Shown: positions 1-10,466 of the stretch, in pieces | Layout: each line of letters starts with the position of its first letter | How positions within the stretch are numbered: position 1 is the stretch's first letter | NCBI GenBank assembly: GCA_029948255.1 | Contig: JALIZF010001761.1 | Location: forward strand, 248,001-312,000 | Source: Telmatactis stephensoni | Taxonomy: Eukaryota; Cnidaria; Anthozoa; Actiniaria; Isophelliidae | Length of the DNA: 64,000 bases | Reading direction: 5' to 3' | Program-made: the position numbers and the translations under genes | The notes under the pieces: generated by a model | What the model was told of the DNA's origin: nothing | The model's input: the letters and a program-made list of their open reading frames with translations, nothing else | The model's database searches: none

Positions 1-1
1 A

Positions 2-1468
2 ATGAAAGAAATAGAAAAAATGTGTTTTCAAGTTCAAGGGAAAGAAGTCACCTTTGAATGTAAATTGGTTCCATGTGATCAAAAATGGTCAGCTGCTATG
101 TCTGGAGAGCTAAATAATGCTGCAACATATTTTTTGACCTACGGTGATGTCCACACGGATAACAAAAACATAATTGGTGGCACTCTTGGGAAAGACAGTA
201 GTTGTACATGGAAACCTTGGAGCTATGAGGCTAGAATAAATGCTGTGAAAGCTGTGGAAGAATTCAAAAGATCAAACAAAATACCTATGACCACTGACAG
301 TGAAAACATCTTAACAAGCGATCAAAGAAAGAAGGTGACTAGTTTCATTGCTTCAAAAAAATCAAGACAAGAATTTCTGCCCTATTTGGATAGGTATGTT
401 GATAATGTGATGCCAGAACCACTTCACAATACTAATAACGCTTGGCAGCAATGGAATCTAGATATGCTCAATACAGCAGTCTATCTAACTCAGAAAAAGG
501 AACTTGAGAAAGCACAAGGAAACATTGATTCCCTACCACAAAATACACCATTATCTAAGTATATGAAATGCTTAACAATCACAATGAAAGCTGGGCGGTT
601 GGTTAAAAACATCAAAAAATGGTTTGGAGAGAGAAACAACAAAGGCAAAGAAGTGTTTTCATACGGGTTTACTGGGAAGGAGTCTAAACTCTTCTGCTGG
701 TATTTCATGTACTTATGCAAAGAGATGAAGAATACACCAGACATAGATAACAGTAAGCTTTGCCATGTCATGAGCCTTGCTTTTTCAGGCTTGTGTTTAC
801 GCAACAACATCACACTTTACAGTCGTGTTCATATCACAGATGCAGAATTGATCTCCCTGAAGCACGAATGTGAGCTGTACTTCAACTGTCAAGTTTTGCT
901 TCTTGGAAAGACAACTCCCACTACTTGGACAATTGGGAAGGCCATTCCATACTACGCCAGTGAGTTGCATAAAGACCTAGGATTTGGTCTTGGCTTAAAC
1001 AGTATGCAGGGGAGGGAGGCAAAGCACTCCAAGCTTGTAAATTACTGTAAGAACACAACAAGTGGGAAGAAGCTACGATGGTGGCAGGTCTTCAAGCATG
1101 AGTTCATGGATACAATATGGTTAAGACTAGCTGAACCTGAGCAGGTAACCTACCGCCGAGGCTGTGTGACAGGTAAAGAAAGCCCAAAGCCAGTGATCAA
1201 AGAGCAGTACATTCCTTCCTGTTGTAGCAAAGATACCTATTGTTACTGTGGCCTTCCATTCCCAGGTGCCAGTAAAGAATGTGAGATATGCAGCACAGGC
1301 ATCTTTGGCCTAATTAAAACCAGTTGCTTATCTAGCAAGATTGAATCTGAGCTAAAAGAACAGCTACATTTGGAGAATGGTCGTTCTCGCCCCAGTCCCC
1401 TGCCTAACAGAAATTCGCGAAACATCTTACCTCCCATGCCAGCCCGTCATGGTCATAGGAACGGATAA
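2..1468 (+). CDS. Transposase-like protein, C-terminal part (QGREAKH family)
   Basis: An open frame of 488 codons starts at the window edge and may continue upstream, so the Met at base 2 is not necessarily the true start. I read it as the catalytic half of a cut-and-paste DNA transposase. The conserved stretch GLGLNSMQGREAKH (around residues 330-345) carries a Glu in the position expected for the last acidic residue of an RNase-H-like DDE core. A Cys-rich tail follows (CCSKDTYCYCG ... CEICSTG, about residues 404-430) and probably binds zinc. The frame has no stops, so this copy is young or selected. It ends 219 bp before a separate TIR element that encodes what looks like the N-terminal half of a comparable protein. 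The superfamily is uncertain; I lean to Academ-like from memory of similar cnidarian proteins. A domesticated host gene cannot be excluded. Confidence 0.55.
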   Translation: MKEIEKMCFQVQGKEVTFECKLVPCDQKWSAAMSGELNNAATYFLTYGDVHTDNKNIIGGTLGKDSSCTWKPWSYEARINAVKAVEEFKRSNKIPMTTDSENILTSDQRKKVTSFIASKKSRQEFLPYLDRYVDNVMPEPLHNTNNAWQQWNLDMLNTAVYLTQKKELEKAQGNIDSLPQNTPLSKYMKCLTITMKAGRLVKNIKKWFGERNNKGKEVFSYGFTGKESKLFCWYFMYLCKEMKNTPDIDNSKLCHVMSLAFSGLCLRNNITLYSRVHITDAELISLKHECELYFNCQVLLLGKTTPTTWTIGKAIPYYASELHKDLGFGLGLNSMQGREAKHSKLVNYCKNTTSGKKLRWWQVFKHEFMDTIWLRLAEPEQVTYRRGCVTGKESPKPVIKEQYIPSCCSKDTYCYCGLPFPGASKECEICSTGIFGLIKTSCLSSKIESELKEQLHLENGRSRPSPLPNRNSRNILPPMPARHGHRNG

Positions 1469-1496
1469 CTTACACTGTTCACTACAATTCATTATT

Positions 1497-1591
1497 GTCC
1501 AGAGCAAAACAGCCTTGGTTTCAAAAGAATAACTATAAGTATAAATAATAAGTATTTCTGCTGCTTTTTTCTTGTTTACTTGTTGTAAGAA
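1497..1591 (+). repeat. Dispersed repeat, copy 1
   Basis: About 95 bp starting GTCCAGAGCAAAACAGCC recurs, diverged, at 15601-15680. It lies downstream of the QGREAKH ORF here and in the intron of a minus-strand gene there. It is probably the untranslated or subterminal part of one transposon family. The rest of the interval 1469-1686 has no coding potential and ends in a 12-base G run at about 1670-1681. Confidence 0.6.
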
Positions 1592-1686
1592 GTCCTTTTT
1601 TTTCTCATCATCACAGATGGCATTTATAAATCACTTACTTATTGTGTGTAATGGTGGGTGGGGCAGGCAGGGGGGGGGGGGTGCGG

Positions 1687-1996
1687 TGAAATAAATCCTA
1701 AATAGTTACCAACAAATAGTTTTATTTAGTGACTATTAGTCACTATCATTCAACTGGAACAACAATAGAAAGATCTTTATTAACATTTTCCTTCATTTTC
1801 AATTATTGTTAAGACATAAAAACATGGTTTCCCTTGTGTATTTGCTATTGTTACTAAAGCTGTTCCAGCTGAATGATAGTGACTAGAGTGATTACACTTA
1901 ACCCGTGAAATAGTTAGTAGACTACTAGTTACTAGTAAACCTTATTTCCACTGTTCTCTTTTGTCTCTCTTTACCCTGGGCTCCAGGGGTTTATTA
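1687..1996. repeat. Left TIR of the helicase transposon (interrupted)
   Basis: It pairs with 5659-5794 in inverse orientation. The alignment is continuous only if 1740-1886 is removed: GACTATTAG (ends 1739) then joins AGTGATTACACTTA (from 1887), matching the uninterrupted right arm. Confidence 0.75.
1740..1886. mobile_element. Small fold-back insertion inside the left TIR
   Basis: About 147 bp with its own inverted ends (TCACTATCATTCAACTGGAAC against GTTCCAGCTGAATGATAGTGA, one mismatch). The right TIR of the host element lacks it, so it inserted after the host element formed. It has no coding capacity. Confidence 0.65.
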
Positions 1997-2253
1997 TTCG
2001 CTTTCCCTTACAGAGCTTAAAGAGAGTTGGCGAGCGCCTTCGGCGCGAGAAGCGAAAATAAACCCCTGGGCGCACGAGTTAACCGTTTGAAGCGCCGAGC
2101 CAATCAAAGCACTACCTTCAAAAATCTGAAGGTAACGCTGTGATTGGCTAAAACACTGAGGAGCGATTTGATTGGATGATTTTTTCAAACCGGTTTGTCC
2201 AGATGATAACTGATACGCGTTACTGAAGTCACGTTCTTAGACTAAAAATAAAC

Positions 2254-4476
2254 ATGGCGGCGAAAGAGAGACTTCTACTTGACCTCGCAATAGCGTTACA
2301 CGAAACAGTCACGGAAAACTTTCCTGAGATCGAAAGCCTCAAGGTTCCTCAAGTAACCGCTATAACTAACTTTATTTTGAGAAAAGATGTGTTTGCTGTT
2401 CTGCCTACTGGAATGGGCAAATCCCTAATCTTTCAAGTTGTACCCGACATGTGTTCTCGTTTAAATAGACGTGGTTATTGGTATCCTTCATGCCTGATTT
2501 TGTTGGTTATTTGTCCGCTGGTATCCTTGGTCGAGTCTCACATGAAAGAACTTGAGAAACGCCATATATCCACGGCTTATTTGGCTGGAGATGATGTTGA
2601 CGAGCACGGATTGAAAGCAGGCAAATACAGCGTTGTTTTCGCCAGCCCCGAATCAGTGTTATTGAACACAAAATGGCGCGAAATGTTGAGATCCGAAATC
2701 TATCAAGACAATTTATTCGGCATTGTCACCGACGAAGCCCACGTCGTACCTAAATGGTAAGTGCGACCGAGTAACCAACTGTTTCTCTTCTTCTACAATT
2801 TTATTGTAATTTTATACAACATTCACTCTTTCTTTTTAAAAAGAATTAAAAAATTTAATTTTAAATTAATTTAAAATTATGTAAGGTATATTTACAAAGT
2901 ATTTTTAGATTGTATCACTTGTTGTCAATGAAAATTCACGAATTTATGATGTCATGTCTGGGTCTCAATTGAATGCCCTTAATGTACACATAAATTTAAC
3001 AGTAAATGGTCTATTCCATAATTTTTCCCTCCCTCTCTCCCTCCTTCCTTCCTTCCTTCCTTCCTTCCTTCCTTCCTTCCTTTGTTGTTGTTGTTGTTGT
3101 TGTTGTTGAGGAAATATACCCCCTCTCTTTTACCCTCAATTGGATTCTTAGAATATTAGTGTCAAATGTGTTCTTTTCTTCTTCTTCTTCACAGGGGGTA
3201 TGAGACTAAAGATAAAAAGGCAGCTTTCAGGGAGTGTTTTGGGATGCTAGGGGAGCTGAGGTCATTGGTACCACCATTAACTCCCATCTTAGCTCTTACA
3301 GCAACAGCTACACAGAAAGTAAAAGAAACTGTGATCAAATCACTGTCCCTACGTCCTGATACAGTGAAGATTTATGTGAGCCCAAACAGGCCTAATATTT
3401 ATTTATACAAGAAACATGTAACCAAAAACTTAAAGGAAACTTTCAAGTGGCTTATTAATTTGATAAAAGTGAATGGCAAAGAAACTCCAAAGACAATAAT
3501 CTACTGTAAGTCTCAAAAAGCCTGTGGCCAATTGTTTCGCCATTTCAAGTGGGAACTTGGTGAGCATGCCTATCTTCCATTTGCAGAGCAAACAAGCAAG
3601 AACATGTATCTAGGAATGTTTCACCACACCAATCTTAAAAAAAACACCAAGATAGAGTCTTAAACTCCCTGATGGAACCTGATGGAGTTTGCAGAGTTGT
3701 GTTTGCTTCCACAGCTTTGGGTATGGGTGTGAATATTAAAGAGGTGCGGATGGTTGTTCACTATGGGCCTCCACGAGAGATTGACAACTTTATCCAAGAA
3801 ATTGGAAGAGCAGGACGTGACATGCTTCCATCCAAGGCAATTTTACTGTATACTAAGAATCATCTAAGAAAGTGTGACCAATCAGTTACAGAGTATGCCT
3901 GCAGTAATAACAAATGTCTTCGCAAGTTGCTGTTACATGAATTTGACTGAAGGGTCATCTGACTTTGATACATCAAACACCCATGAATGTTGCATAGTTT
4001 GCCACAATAATTGTAAATGTGGAGCCAAAAGCTGTGAAGTACCAATTTTTGACATTCAAGACAGTTCTCAGCAAACTTCCATGCCAAAACGTAAGACACG
4101 GAAGGTCAGGAAAGGCCAAAGAGAATTGCTTCAGGAACTCCTTGAAGACCACCAAAAGTATCTGTCTACAGAGTGTGATTCATACTTCCTCACCTCTCAG
4201 TGTTGCACTGGATTTACAGATTCACTAATCAAGGCCACATTGAAAAATTGTAAATTCATTTTCACACTTGAAGATATTAATGAATCTGTTCCTGTTTACA
4301 AGGGAGAACATGCAATTGACATTTTATTCATGGTGAATGATGTCTTCAAAGATTTTGAAGTGGATTACAATGAGATGGTGAGCTCTGTTGATCCTGCCTG
4401 TTTTGAACATGACTTAGAATATGGAGGACTATATGATGATTCTGGAACCTTTACCACTAAGAGCTGTAGCTCTTAA
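2254..4476 (+). pseudogene. RecQ-like superfamily II helicase, frameshifted
   Basis: RecQ-type helicases unwind DNA with ATP; a transposon copy would presumably act in transposition or repair of its ends. Exon 1 (2254-2756) carries motif I (LPTGMGKSLIFQ) and a DEAH box (TDEAHVVPKW). A GTAAGT donor at 2757 pairs with a TTCACAG acceptor, so exon 2 starts at 3195 and restores W-GYE in frame. Exon 2 carries motif III (ALTATATQ), then PKTIIYCKSQKA, motif V (ALGMGVNI) and motif VI (QEIGRAGRD), followed by a Cys-rich segment (CSNNKC ... CCIVCHNNCKCGAKSC) like a RecQ zinc-binding region. One frameshift lies in an A8 run near 3629-3636, the second near 3940 after KLLLHEFD. The MAAKERLL start follows ATAAACATGG. 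Inactive as written unless these are assembly errors. Confidence 0.8.
3041..3107 (+). repeat. TTCC and TTG microsatellites in the helicase intron
   Basis: A (CCTT)n run is followed directly by (TTG)n. Both lie inside the 438-bp intron 2757-3194. The rest of that intron shows no feature. Confidence 0.9.
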
Positions 4477-5413
4477 AACGCGATACACAGTTGGTGCACG
4501 GGACTCCAATTCCTTTGCAACAGCAGAATCCGTAAGATTGATTAAAGATTCAGGGGTCGTATCTCTCCAGATGGAAGCCTCTTTTCGTCTGCACAAATCT
4601 TTGCATTCTAGTTGAATTTCTTTTTCTAATTTGCTAATAATGGTTGCTCTCAGTGCCTTGTCTTTCATTATGTTGCCAGCAGCCATTTCTGTTTCTCCCA
4701 TAGCGATTTGTCGAATTATTCTTGCCCTTGAATCATCATCAATAACTTTCGATATGGATTTTGAAGGATACTCAATTTTGATCTAAAAACATAAAATAGT
4801 TTCGTAAATTAATTGTCTACGCTTTTTTACGAGTTTTGAATTCACAATGCCTAATTACCTCTGTTCGTGTACCGGGAGTAATTGCCATAATAAGATCATC
4901 GTGGTTTGGTAATGGACAGTTAGGAGCTTTTTCTTGTTTTGGTAAAATATACCTTTGTGGAACCGCTTTTGGAGGAGTTATATTCGTGCAGGATCGTTTG
5001 CTTGACGATTGTGTGGACGGGGAATTGTCGATGTTCCGACACCGCTTGAAACGCTCCTCCGATCGTAAAGGATTGTTAGCTTGCGGTTGGACGCTTGTGA
5101 GATATTTTTGCTTGAAATTTGCGAGATCCACTTCCAACACTTTCATGTAATTTTCATATTTTTCAAATTCCCTTTTGCATTTTAAACAAATAACAGAGGA
5201 AACACCGTCCAGTGGAACTACAGGCAAGCCAAGAACTTTGCAAAGTCTAGGTGACAACTTGTCAATGATATTTCTTTTGGGAAAAAGACCAAATGCTGTT
5301 CTACCTAGAACAGCATGATTGCATCCACATATGCGACAATAATTGTTAATTTCGAAAGTTTGAACTGATTTCTTCGGTGTACCTTGAAAAAAGAACGCTG
5401 AGGTCTTTTTCAT
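4429..5413 (-). CDS. ZAD-like zinc-finger protein, transposase N-terminal half
   Basis: Exon 1 (5413-4859) encodes a ZAD-like zinc domain: CRICG near residue 27 and CLKCKREF near residue 76, two CxxC pairs about 50 residues apart. A basic, Ser-rich linker follows. A donor (GAG|GTAATT) at 4858 and an acceptor (TTTTTAG) ending at 4783 join it to exon 2 (4782-4429). Exon 2 encodes an acidic and basic helical segment, then SKLEKEIQLECKDLCRRKEA and PTVYRVLRATAL. Such domains bind DNA and dimerise in insect ZAD proteins; here it would recognise transposon ends. The frame stops at 4429, before any QGREAKH-type catalytic region, so the protein is truncated relative to the full transposase I infer. 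It converges on the helicase gene. The link to the ORF at 2-1468 is inference. Confidence 0.6.
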
Positions 5414-5658
5414 TGTACTTTGAAGCTCACATGGCTACTTGTCAAAAATGTAAACAGAGACGAGAAAAGTATTACGTGACGTGACACGACACATGGTTTT
5501 GACAGCTATCAGCTGGTCAGCAAAACCGGTTTGACCAAGTTTCCAAATAAGGCAAATCGTTTGAAAACAACATGGAAGTGAGGTTTGTAACTGCCGCGGC
5601 CAGGGGTTTCTCGTCGTGTGACTCTCCTATCAAGTAAATAAACGTCGGAACGAGACGA

Positions 5659-5794
5659 TAAACCCCTGGCACCCAGGGTAGTCTCTCTTGAACTATTACA
5701 CACTAAAATTCATTTAGTTACGCTAAGTGTAACGACTCTAATAGTCACTAAATAAAAACTATTTGTTAGTAACTATTTAGGTTTTTTTATTTCA
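5659..5794. repeat. Right TIR of the helicase transposon
   Basis: Inverse match of the left arm, uninterrupted: ACCCAGGGTA at its inner end, AACTATTTAGG and TTTATTTCA at its outer end. It is the reference for showing that the left arm received an insertion. Confidence 0.75.
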
Positions 5795-6010
5795 TGGACA
5801 TAGTGTAAGCACTCTATGGGAAAACAAAGATGATATTATTATCATTATAATAATCATGTTGGAATTTACAAAGACTAAACACTGATTCCCTGGGGGGGCT
5901 GTATAAAAACAATCTTTATTTCAAAATTTAAGTCAAATATAATTAGAACAAATGTCAAACCATAAAATACAATCAAAAATATACTAACAAATAGTGACTA
6001 TTTGTGACTA

Positions 6011-6143
6011 AGGCCTAGTTCAAACGTTGAATCTCACATGTGCTGAAATCAATGCAGATTAGTCAAATCTTTTGTTTCTACTCATTATCATCTCATTTGC
6101 ATTGCATTCGACACATGTGAGATGCGACGTTTGAACTAGGCCT
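6011..6143. mobile_element. MITE with TA target duplication
   Basis: Inverted ends (AGGCCTAGTTCAAACG, plus a second matching block CTCACATGTG against CACATGTGAG) are flanked by TA at 6009-6010 and 6144-6145. It is non-coding, 133 bp. It abuts the Ngaro-like element, which starts 3 bp further on. It resembles the MITE at 22009-22424 in end sequence. Confidence 0.75.
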
Positions 6144-6147
6144 TATT

Positions 6148-6222
6148 GTAATATATTCGGAGCGCAACAATGCCTCACAAAGACCTGCAGACAATAGAGA
6201 TATGGGACTAGGACACGAGTCC
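6148..6222 (-). repeat. B2 split direct repeat (Ngaro-like)
   Basis: 75 bp starting GTAATATATTCGGAGC, identical to B1 at 6546-6620. It marks the 3' terminus of the element. The interval 6223-6468 between B2 and A2 is non-coding. Confidence 0.9.
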
Positions 6223-6468
6223 GCAGGGTTGGAAGCATGGAGCGCATGATAGTGAAACGAAGGGAGGGGGGGCTGGGGAAAAAAAAGAAATGCTAGAGCA
6301 TAAGGCTCCACTTGCCCAACATCTGTTGAAATTAAGACTTTATGGTCCCGATAGGCATGGTCGCTAACATTATTTTATTAAGACCTAAAAGAAACGGACC
6401 ATACCGAGTACACCAGTCTGTATGGTCCACACGTTTGGACCAATGCCCTAGTCTACTCGGACATGCTT

Positions 6469-6547
6469 GCAAACCGGCGACTGTCAAGAGACTGATTGTT
6501 CTCTCTATTATATAGTCTTTGTCATGCATCGTTGCGCATCAAATAGT
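6469..6547 (-). repeat. A2 split direct repeat (Ngaro-like)
   Basis: 79 bp from GCAAACCGGCGACTG to ATCAAATAGT, identical to A1 at 13152-13230. It overlaps B1 by two bases (GT). The junction probably mirrors the circular intermediate made by the recombinase. Confidence 0.9.
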
Positions 6548-6620
6548 AATATATTCGGAGCGCAACAATGCCTCACAAAGACCTGCAGACAATAGAGATA
6601 TGGGACTAGGACACGAGTCC
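6546..6620 (-). repeat. B1 split direct repeat (Ngaro-like)
   Basis: Identical to B2 at 6148-6222. It lies about 110 bp past the stop of the recombinase ORF. Confidence 0.9.
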
Positions 6621-6728
6621 TCGGAAAGACTTCTTTGCTGCATATGTAAAACAAGCTTCCAAAGAGCTGATTCATAGCACTTTATTCCCATAACTCATTT
6701 TACAATTCCTCTACTCTACTGACAATTT

Positions 6729-8060
6729 CTATGGGAAAGCTGGCGAGTAACCCGCAAGAGAATTCTTCTCACGAAACTCGGAGCCAAGCTTTTGTACCAA
6801 ATCCTGATTACTGAAACCAACGGTTGGAGTGGCAGACGAGGTATCAATAGATCGGCCCAAAACTTTTTCTACTTGAGTATAATGGTCTACCATCTGAGTT
6901 GTTTGCCAGCCAATGTGATGGGCCACTTGCTCCTTTGAGGCGCCTAACAATCTCAACAGAATGGCCGTTCCACTTCTAAAGCTGTGAGCTGTCTCCCCCT
7001 CGTTGATCCCAAGTTTGGTCAAATAATTGCGCAAACGCGCCAGAACCGTGTGGTGAAGAAAAGGTTCGTCTCTAATTAGCCCTTTGGAGGTCGGACGGAA
7101 TAGGAAACCTGATGCGAGGTTAATGCTTATTGCTTTGGCGGTTGTTACGTAATAACGCAGATTGGCAACTGGACAAATGGCTGGGTTGGGTATGAGCATG
7201 ATGTGTGTGACTTTAGAGTTTTTCCCTCGCAAAGTCTTCCCAACTCGTTGATGAATAATTAGGTTCCCATCGTTTGCATTTTGAAGTATATCAATAGTTT
7301 TGAGTCTTCCTAGGTCAGATGCTCTTCCTCCGGTAGAAAAAATCAATGTAAAGAAGGCCAAGTCTCGAGAATGAATAAAACGATCCAAGGCCGGGAGCGA
7401 TGCGTCAGATAATGTGGTACGGAGGTAACGGACAATACGTAGAAATTTGTCCAGGAACAAAGGGGTGGCTTGTCTAGTTGGTGTTCGTGCATGGGCCTGT
7501 TCTAGACGGACAGATTTTAAATACGACTGGATAGAGTGGTGTATTGCGGGATTGCCCTGGCATGAGGAGTCGTCCCAATCATTGGAGTGGCCCAACTCGC
7601 GGAAGATGGAACGCAGCTTTCCGATGAGGTTGTCAACTGTGCCTGACGCAAGGCGGTATGGGCAATGACATGGATGTCTCCCTGACATGCCAAGGAAAGG
7701 GCAAGGCTCGATGTGAACTTGGGTCTTCCCCTTGCGATCTTTCCAGACCAGGAATCGAAGTATATCGTGCGGGTTAGCAGAACTCAATGATTTAGGCCAT
7801 GGTAAGGAGGATAAAAAATTTTCAAGCTCGCATTCTAGCTGACTCTTTCGCCTCTCGTACGATCTGCTGTTCCGCGCGCGCTCAAGCTCCTCGAGGCGAG
7901 AATCAATAGATTCAATGTCTAACATCCTCTTCTTTGATGTATTCTCGTTAAGGCTTGCCTGGCGGACCCACCCACACTGCTGGCAAAACCGAAAGCAGTT
8001 ATCATTAGGATACGTGCATCGTGGGCATCTTAAGGCAGGGCGCCAAATCCGTGGGATACC
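6729..8060 (-). CDS. Tyrosine recombinase of the Ngaro-like element
   Basis: This enzyme would integrate the circular DNA copy of the retroelement. The catalytic set is visible: Arg in TGGRASDLGRLK, His-x-x-Arg in HSFRSG, His in HIGW, and the Tyr nucleophile in DHYTQ. A Met at 7925 gives 398 residues, but the frame is open upstream to 8060. There an acceptor (TTTTTTCTAG) precedes GGT in phase 0 and adds 45 residues with a zinc-ribbon-like RCPRCTYPNDNCFRFCQQCG. I therefore annotate 8060-6729 as a 3' exon. No stops or shifts are seen, so it may be active. The stop lies just before B1. The leader exon at 13133-12939 ends in the same phase and could supply the start codon. Confidence 0.85.
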   Translation of the reverse strand, partial: GIPRIWRPALRCPRCTYPNDNCFRFCQQCGWVRQASLNENTSKKRMLDIESIDSRLEELERARNSRSYERRKSQLECELENFLSSLPWPKSLSSANPHDILRFLVWKDRKGKTQVHIEPCPFLGMSGRHPCHCPYRLASGTVDNLIGKLRSIFRELGHSNDWDDSSCQGNPAIHHSIQSYLKSVRLEQAHARTPTRQATPLFLDKFLRIVRYLRTTLSDASLPALDRFIHSRDLAFFTLIFSTGGRASDLGRLKTIDILQNANDGNLIIHQRVGKTLRGKNSKVTHIMLIPNPAICPVANLRYYVTTAKAISINLASGFLFRPTSKGLIRDEPFLHHTVLARLRNYLTKLGINEGETAHSFRSGTAILLRLLGASKEQVAHHIGWQTTQMVDHYTQVEKVLGRSIDTSSATPTVGFSNQDLVQKLGSEFREKNSLAGYSPAFP

Positions 8061-8325
8061 CTAGAAAAAAATTAAAATGTCTCTTATTAAAGCCAGCTGC
8101 GCATGAGACTAGATCGAGAGAATGATTAAGAATGGTAACTGTCAAGTTTATTGATAATATTACAACAACACGAAAACAAAACAAATTGTGTTAATGTATA
8201 AACAGCATTTATTTGTTATATAGTCACTAAATATTAATATTATTAAAGTGTATATAATAGAAATATGTTCTTGTAGTCAAACGGGAGGACGTCGATTATT
8301 GGCGTTAATTGCAATAAAGGGAATA

Positions 8326-10466
8326 TCAGTTCCAAAGTCTGAATGCCCACAAATCCCAGGACAGGGATCTGTAGGAGAATCCCCCATTCGCCGACGGGAA
8401 AAGGAGCACGTTGGAGGCTCCCTTTTCTCCAAGACGGACAGAATCGTGGCAGCGCTTCACCAGTTTTGCCCACCAGTATCGGCGAGGACGTACATCAAGA
8501 GTTACGAAAGTGACCTGCGGGGCGTTAGTACTAGACAAGAAGCGCAGCAAGGGACCAACCAAAGCGAGTGGGGGGAACACATAGATGTTCTCATCCAAGC
8601 TGATATCTTGAGAGAAAACATTGACGCCTGAAGAATACTGAGTTGGCCATGGAGTGAAGTGAGGCAACGGGACCCCGGTCTTGTCTCTTTGCACATTTGA
8701 GTCTAGGGCCATTAAATCGAAAGAGTGGGGACCCCAGCGTGATTCCAGTTGTTCCCACGGTTTTGGTGATAGCATTACGTCGTTCGAAGACAAAACTCTT
8801 GACGGGGCGTCAGCAACATTTTCACTGGAGGGTACGTAGGAGAGGTTTAGGACCAAGTTGTATTTCAAGGCAACTTCGTAAATTTCTACGATGACGTCAG
8901 AGAGATTCTTGCTTTTACCACCTTGGTGTTTCCATGACTGAGCGAGGGCGATATTGTCAACATAACAATCAACTCTGGAGTGTCTTAACTCGTCTCCTGC
9001 TGCCTTTAGAGTGTACAGTAAAGCGAGGGCCTCTCTCACCGCTATTGGTTTTTCCTTATCCTCCAAGCACCAGTAGTCCATTATTGAGAGAGACTTTCTA
9101 GGCTCCAAGCTAAGTTCGGCTCCCCATCCTGAGTTAGAAGCATCGGTGTAGGAAGAAATCACACGATGTCGTTCATCAAACCAAGGCAGATATCCGGTCC
9201 AAGAATCTAAGAATCGCCAATATTCGATCTCTCTGCGCAGGTCCCCCACGATTTTTATCGGGCGGAAAGGAAACTTCGTTGCGGCTCCAATTGCTCGATA
9301 GCAAGCTCTTGTATACAACCGGGCCGCCGGGACAGCTATTGAGAAGGACGTTGTCTTACCCGCGAACTTCTGAAGGCGTTTCAAGTCAATTGAGTCTTGG
9401 CTCAAAATTTCATCTCTCAGCGTGCGAAATTTCAACTTCTTATCGTCGGGTAGTAAAAACGCACATGCCTCCGAGTCAGAAATATATCCTAAGTATCTAA
9501 CCGCTTGAAGTGGGGCTAGCGAGGATTTCGTCAGTGCCAGAGTATAGCCCAGGGATGTGAGGATAGACACTGCAATATAAGTTGCGGCCTCAGACTTCTG
9601 AAAGTTTGACCAAAGTGTCTATCATCGATGTATTGGCTACACGGAACGCCAAATGATCGTATGTGGTTAGTAGCTATTAAGCCAACTGAATGGTATATAT
9701 AGGCACTTGCCTTCCAACCAAACGGAAGAGTTTGGTAAACAAAGTAGCAGTCTTTCCAGAGCAATCCAAATAACGTCTGACTTTCTTCAGTGAGGGTGAT
9801 GTGGTCATATCCACTCTTGTCATCACACACGCTTTGGAAGTGACCATGTTCAACATACCGTGGCAAATCTGAAAGGTAGTCGAGCGTGAAGGGAAGGTCC
9901 TTTACCCATAAGTTGAGAAAACGCTCATCGTGGCACATCCGGGGTTTTGAAGGCTCAACGGTAATAGGCATCACCAAATAAGGTGGGTTGACTTCGTTAA
10001 CAGTACCCCGAAAACGCAAGGAGCCGTTTTTAACTCTCTCCATGATGGTATCAGTGATAAAAGATTCAAACTGGTCGCAAGATCAGCTGTTAGGAAACGA
10101 CATACGTGGAGGAAAAGGAGAATCATATTGCGAAGAACCAAAATTTCCCTTGAATGGGACCAAAAAATCCCAAGCATTGACCCCATCAATAACGAACGAC
10201 AAGATATCGCGGGGGGCGTCTGGAATGGTTTTCCACATTTCTGTGCACCGCTTAAGACCACCAGGCACAAAATACTTCGGGTCGCGAAAAAACGCCATAC
10301 TAGGGTCTGCAATAGCTTCTGTGCGTGAAACCAAAAGTGGAGAGGGGGCCGGGCTGACTAAATCGATGGGCTGGCCTTTCCAGTCGCACCACTGGACTTC
10401 ACCTTTACATTCAAGACTTTTGACACACTCCGCAAAATCAAGCTTAGACCGTTTTCTAGAGGGGCC
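8326..10466 (-). pseudogene. Reverse transcriptase-RNase H of the Ngaro-like element
   Basis: The exon opens at 10466 after a TTTTGTTTTAG acceptor, phase 0. The N-terminal part includes WKTIPDAPRDILSFV. RT motifs follow: CDDKSGYDHI, LPFGWKAS and the active-site YIDD. Then come the thumb (RYLGYISD) and an RNase H domain (YTDASNSGWGAEL, a Glu in VREALALLY, DCYVDNIALA, DAPSR). The C-terminal block with NIYVFPPLALV is typical of DIRS-order proteins. Two lesions are clear: an in-frame TGA at 10085-10083, and a one-base loss near 9597 just after YIDDRHFGQT. Downstream of the shift the frame is open to 8326. It lies between gag and the recombinase on the same strand. The interval 8061-8325 is non-coding. 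Confidence 0.85.

Larger units (their letters stand above)
1687..5794. mobile_element. TIR DNA transposon carrying a RecQ-like helicase and a ZAD transposase N-terminus
   Basis: Long terminal inverted repeats bound the element. The left arm is 1687-1739 plus 1887-1996, split by a small insertion. The right arm is 5659-5794. Both arms run from TGAAATAAA, through CCTAAATAGTTA and TTTATTTAGTGACTATTAG, to ACCCTGGG and CCAGGGGTTTA. Inside are two convergent genes: a helicase on + (2254-4476) and a zinc-finger protein on - (5413-4429). Their 3' ends overlap by about 48 bp. I could not see a clear target-site duplication. Helicase-bearing Academ-type elements are known, and that is my best guess for the superfamily. 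The copy is broken by frameshifts and lacks the catalytic part of the transposase. Confidence 0.75.

Noticed and set aside
6332..6529. Minus-strand ORF between B2 and A2
   Set aside because: Lies in the Ngaro-like terminal spacer and overlaps the A2 repeat; no protein-like pattern.
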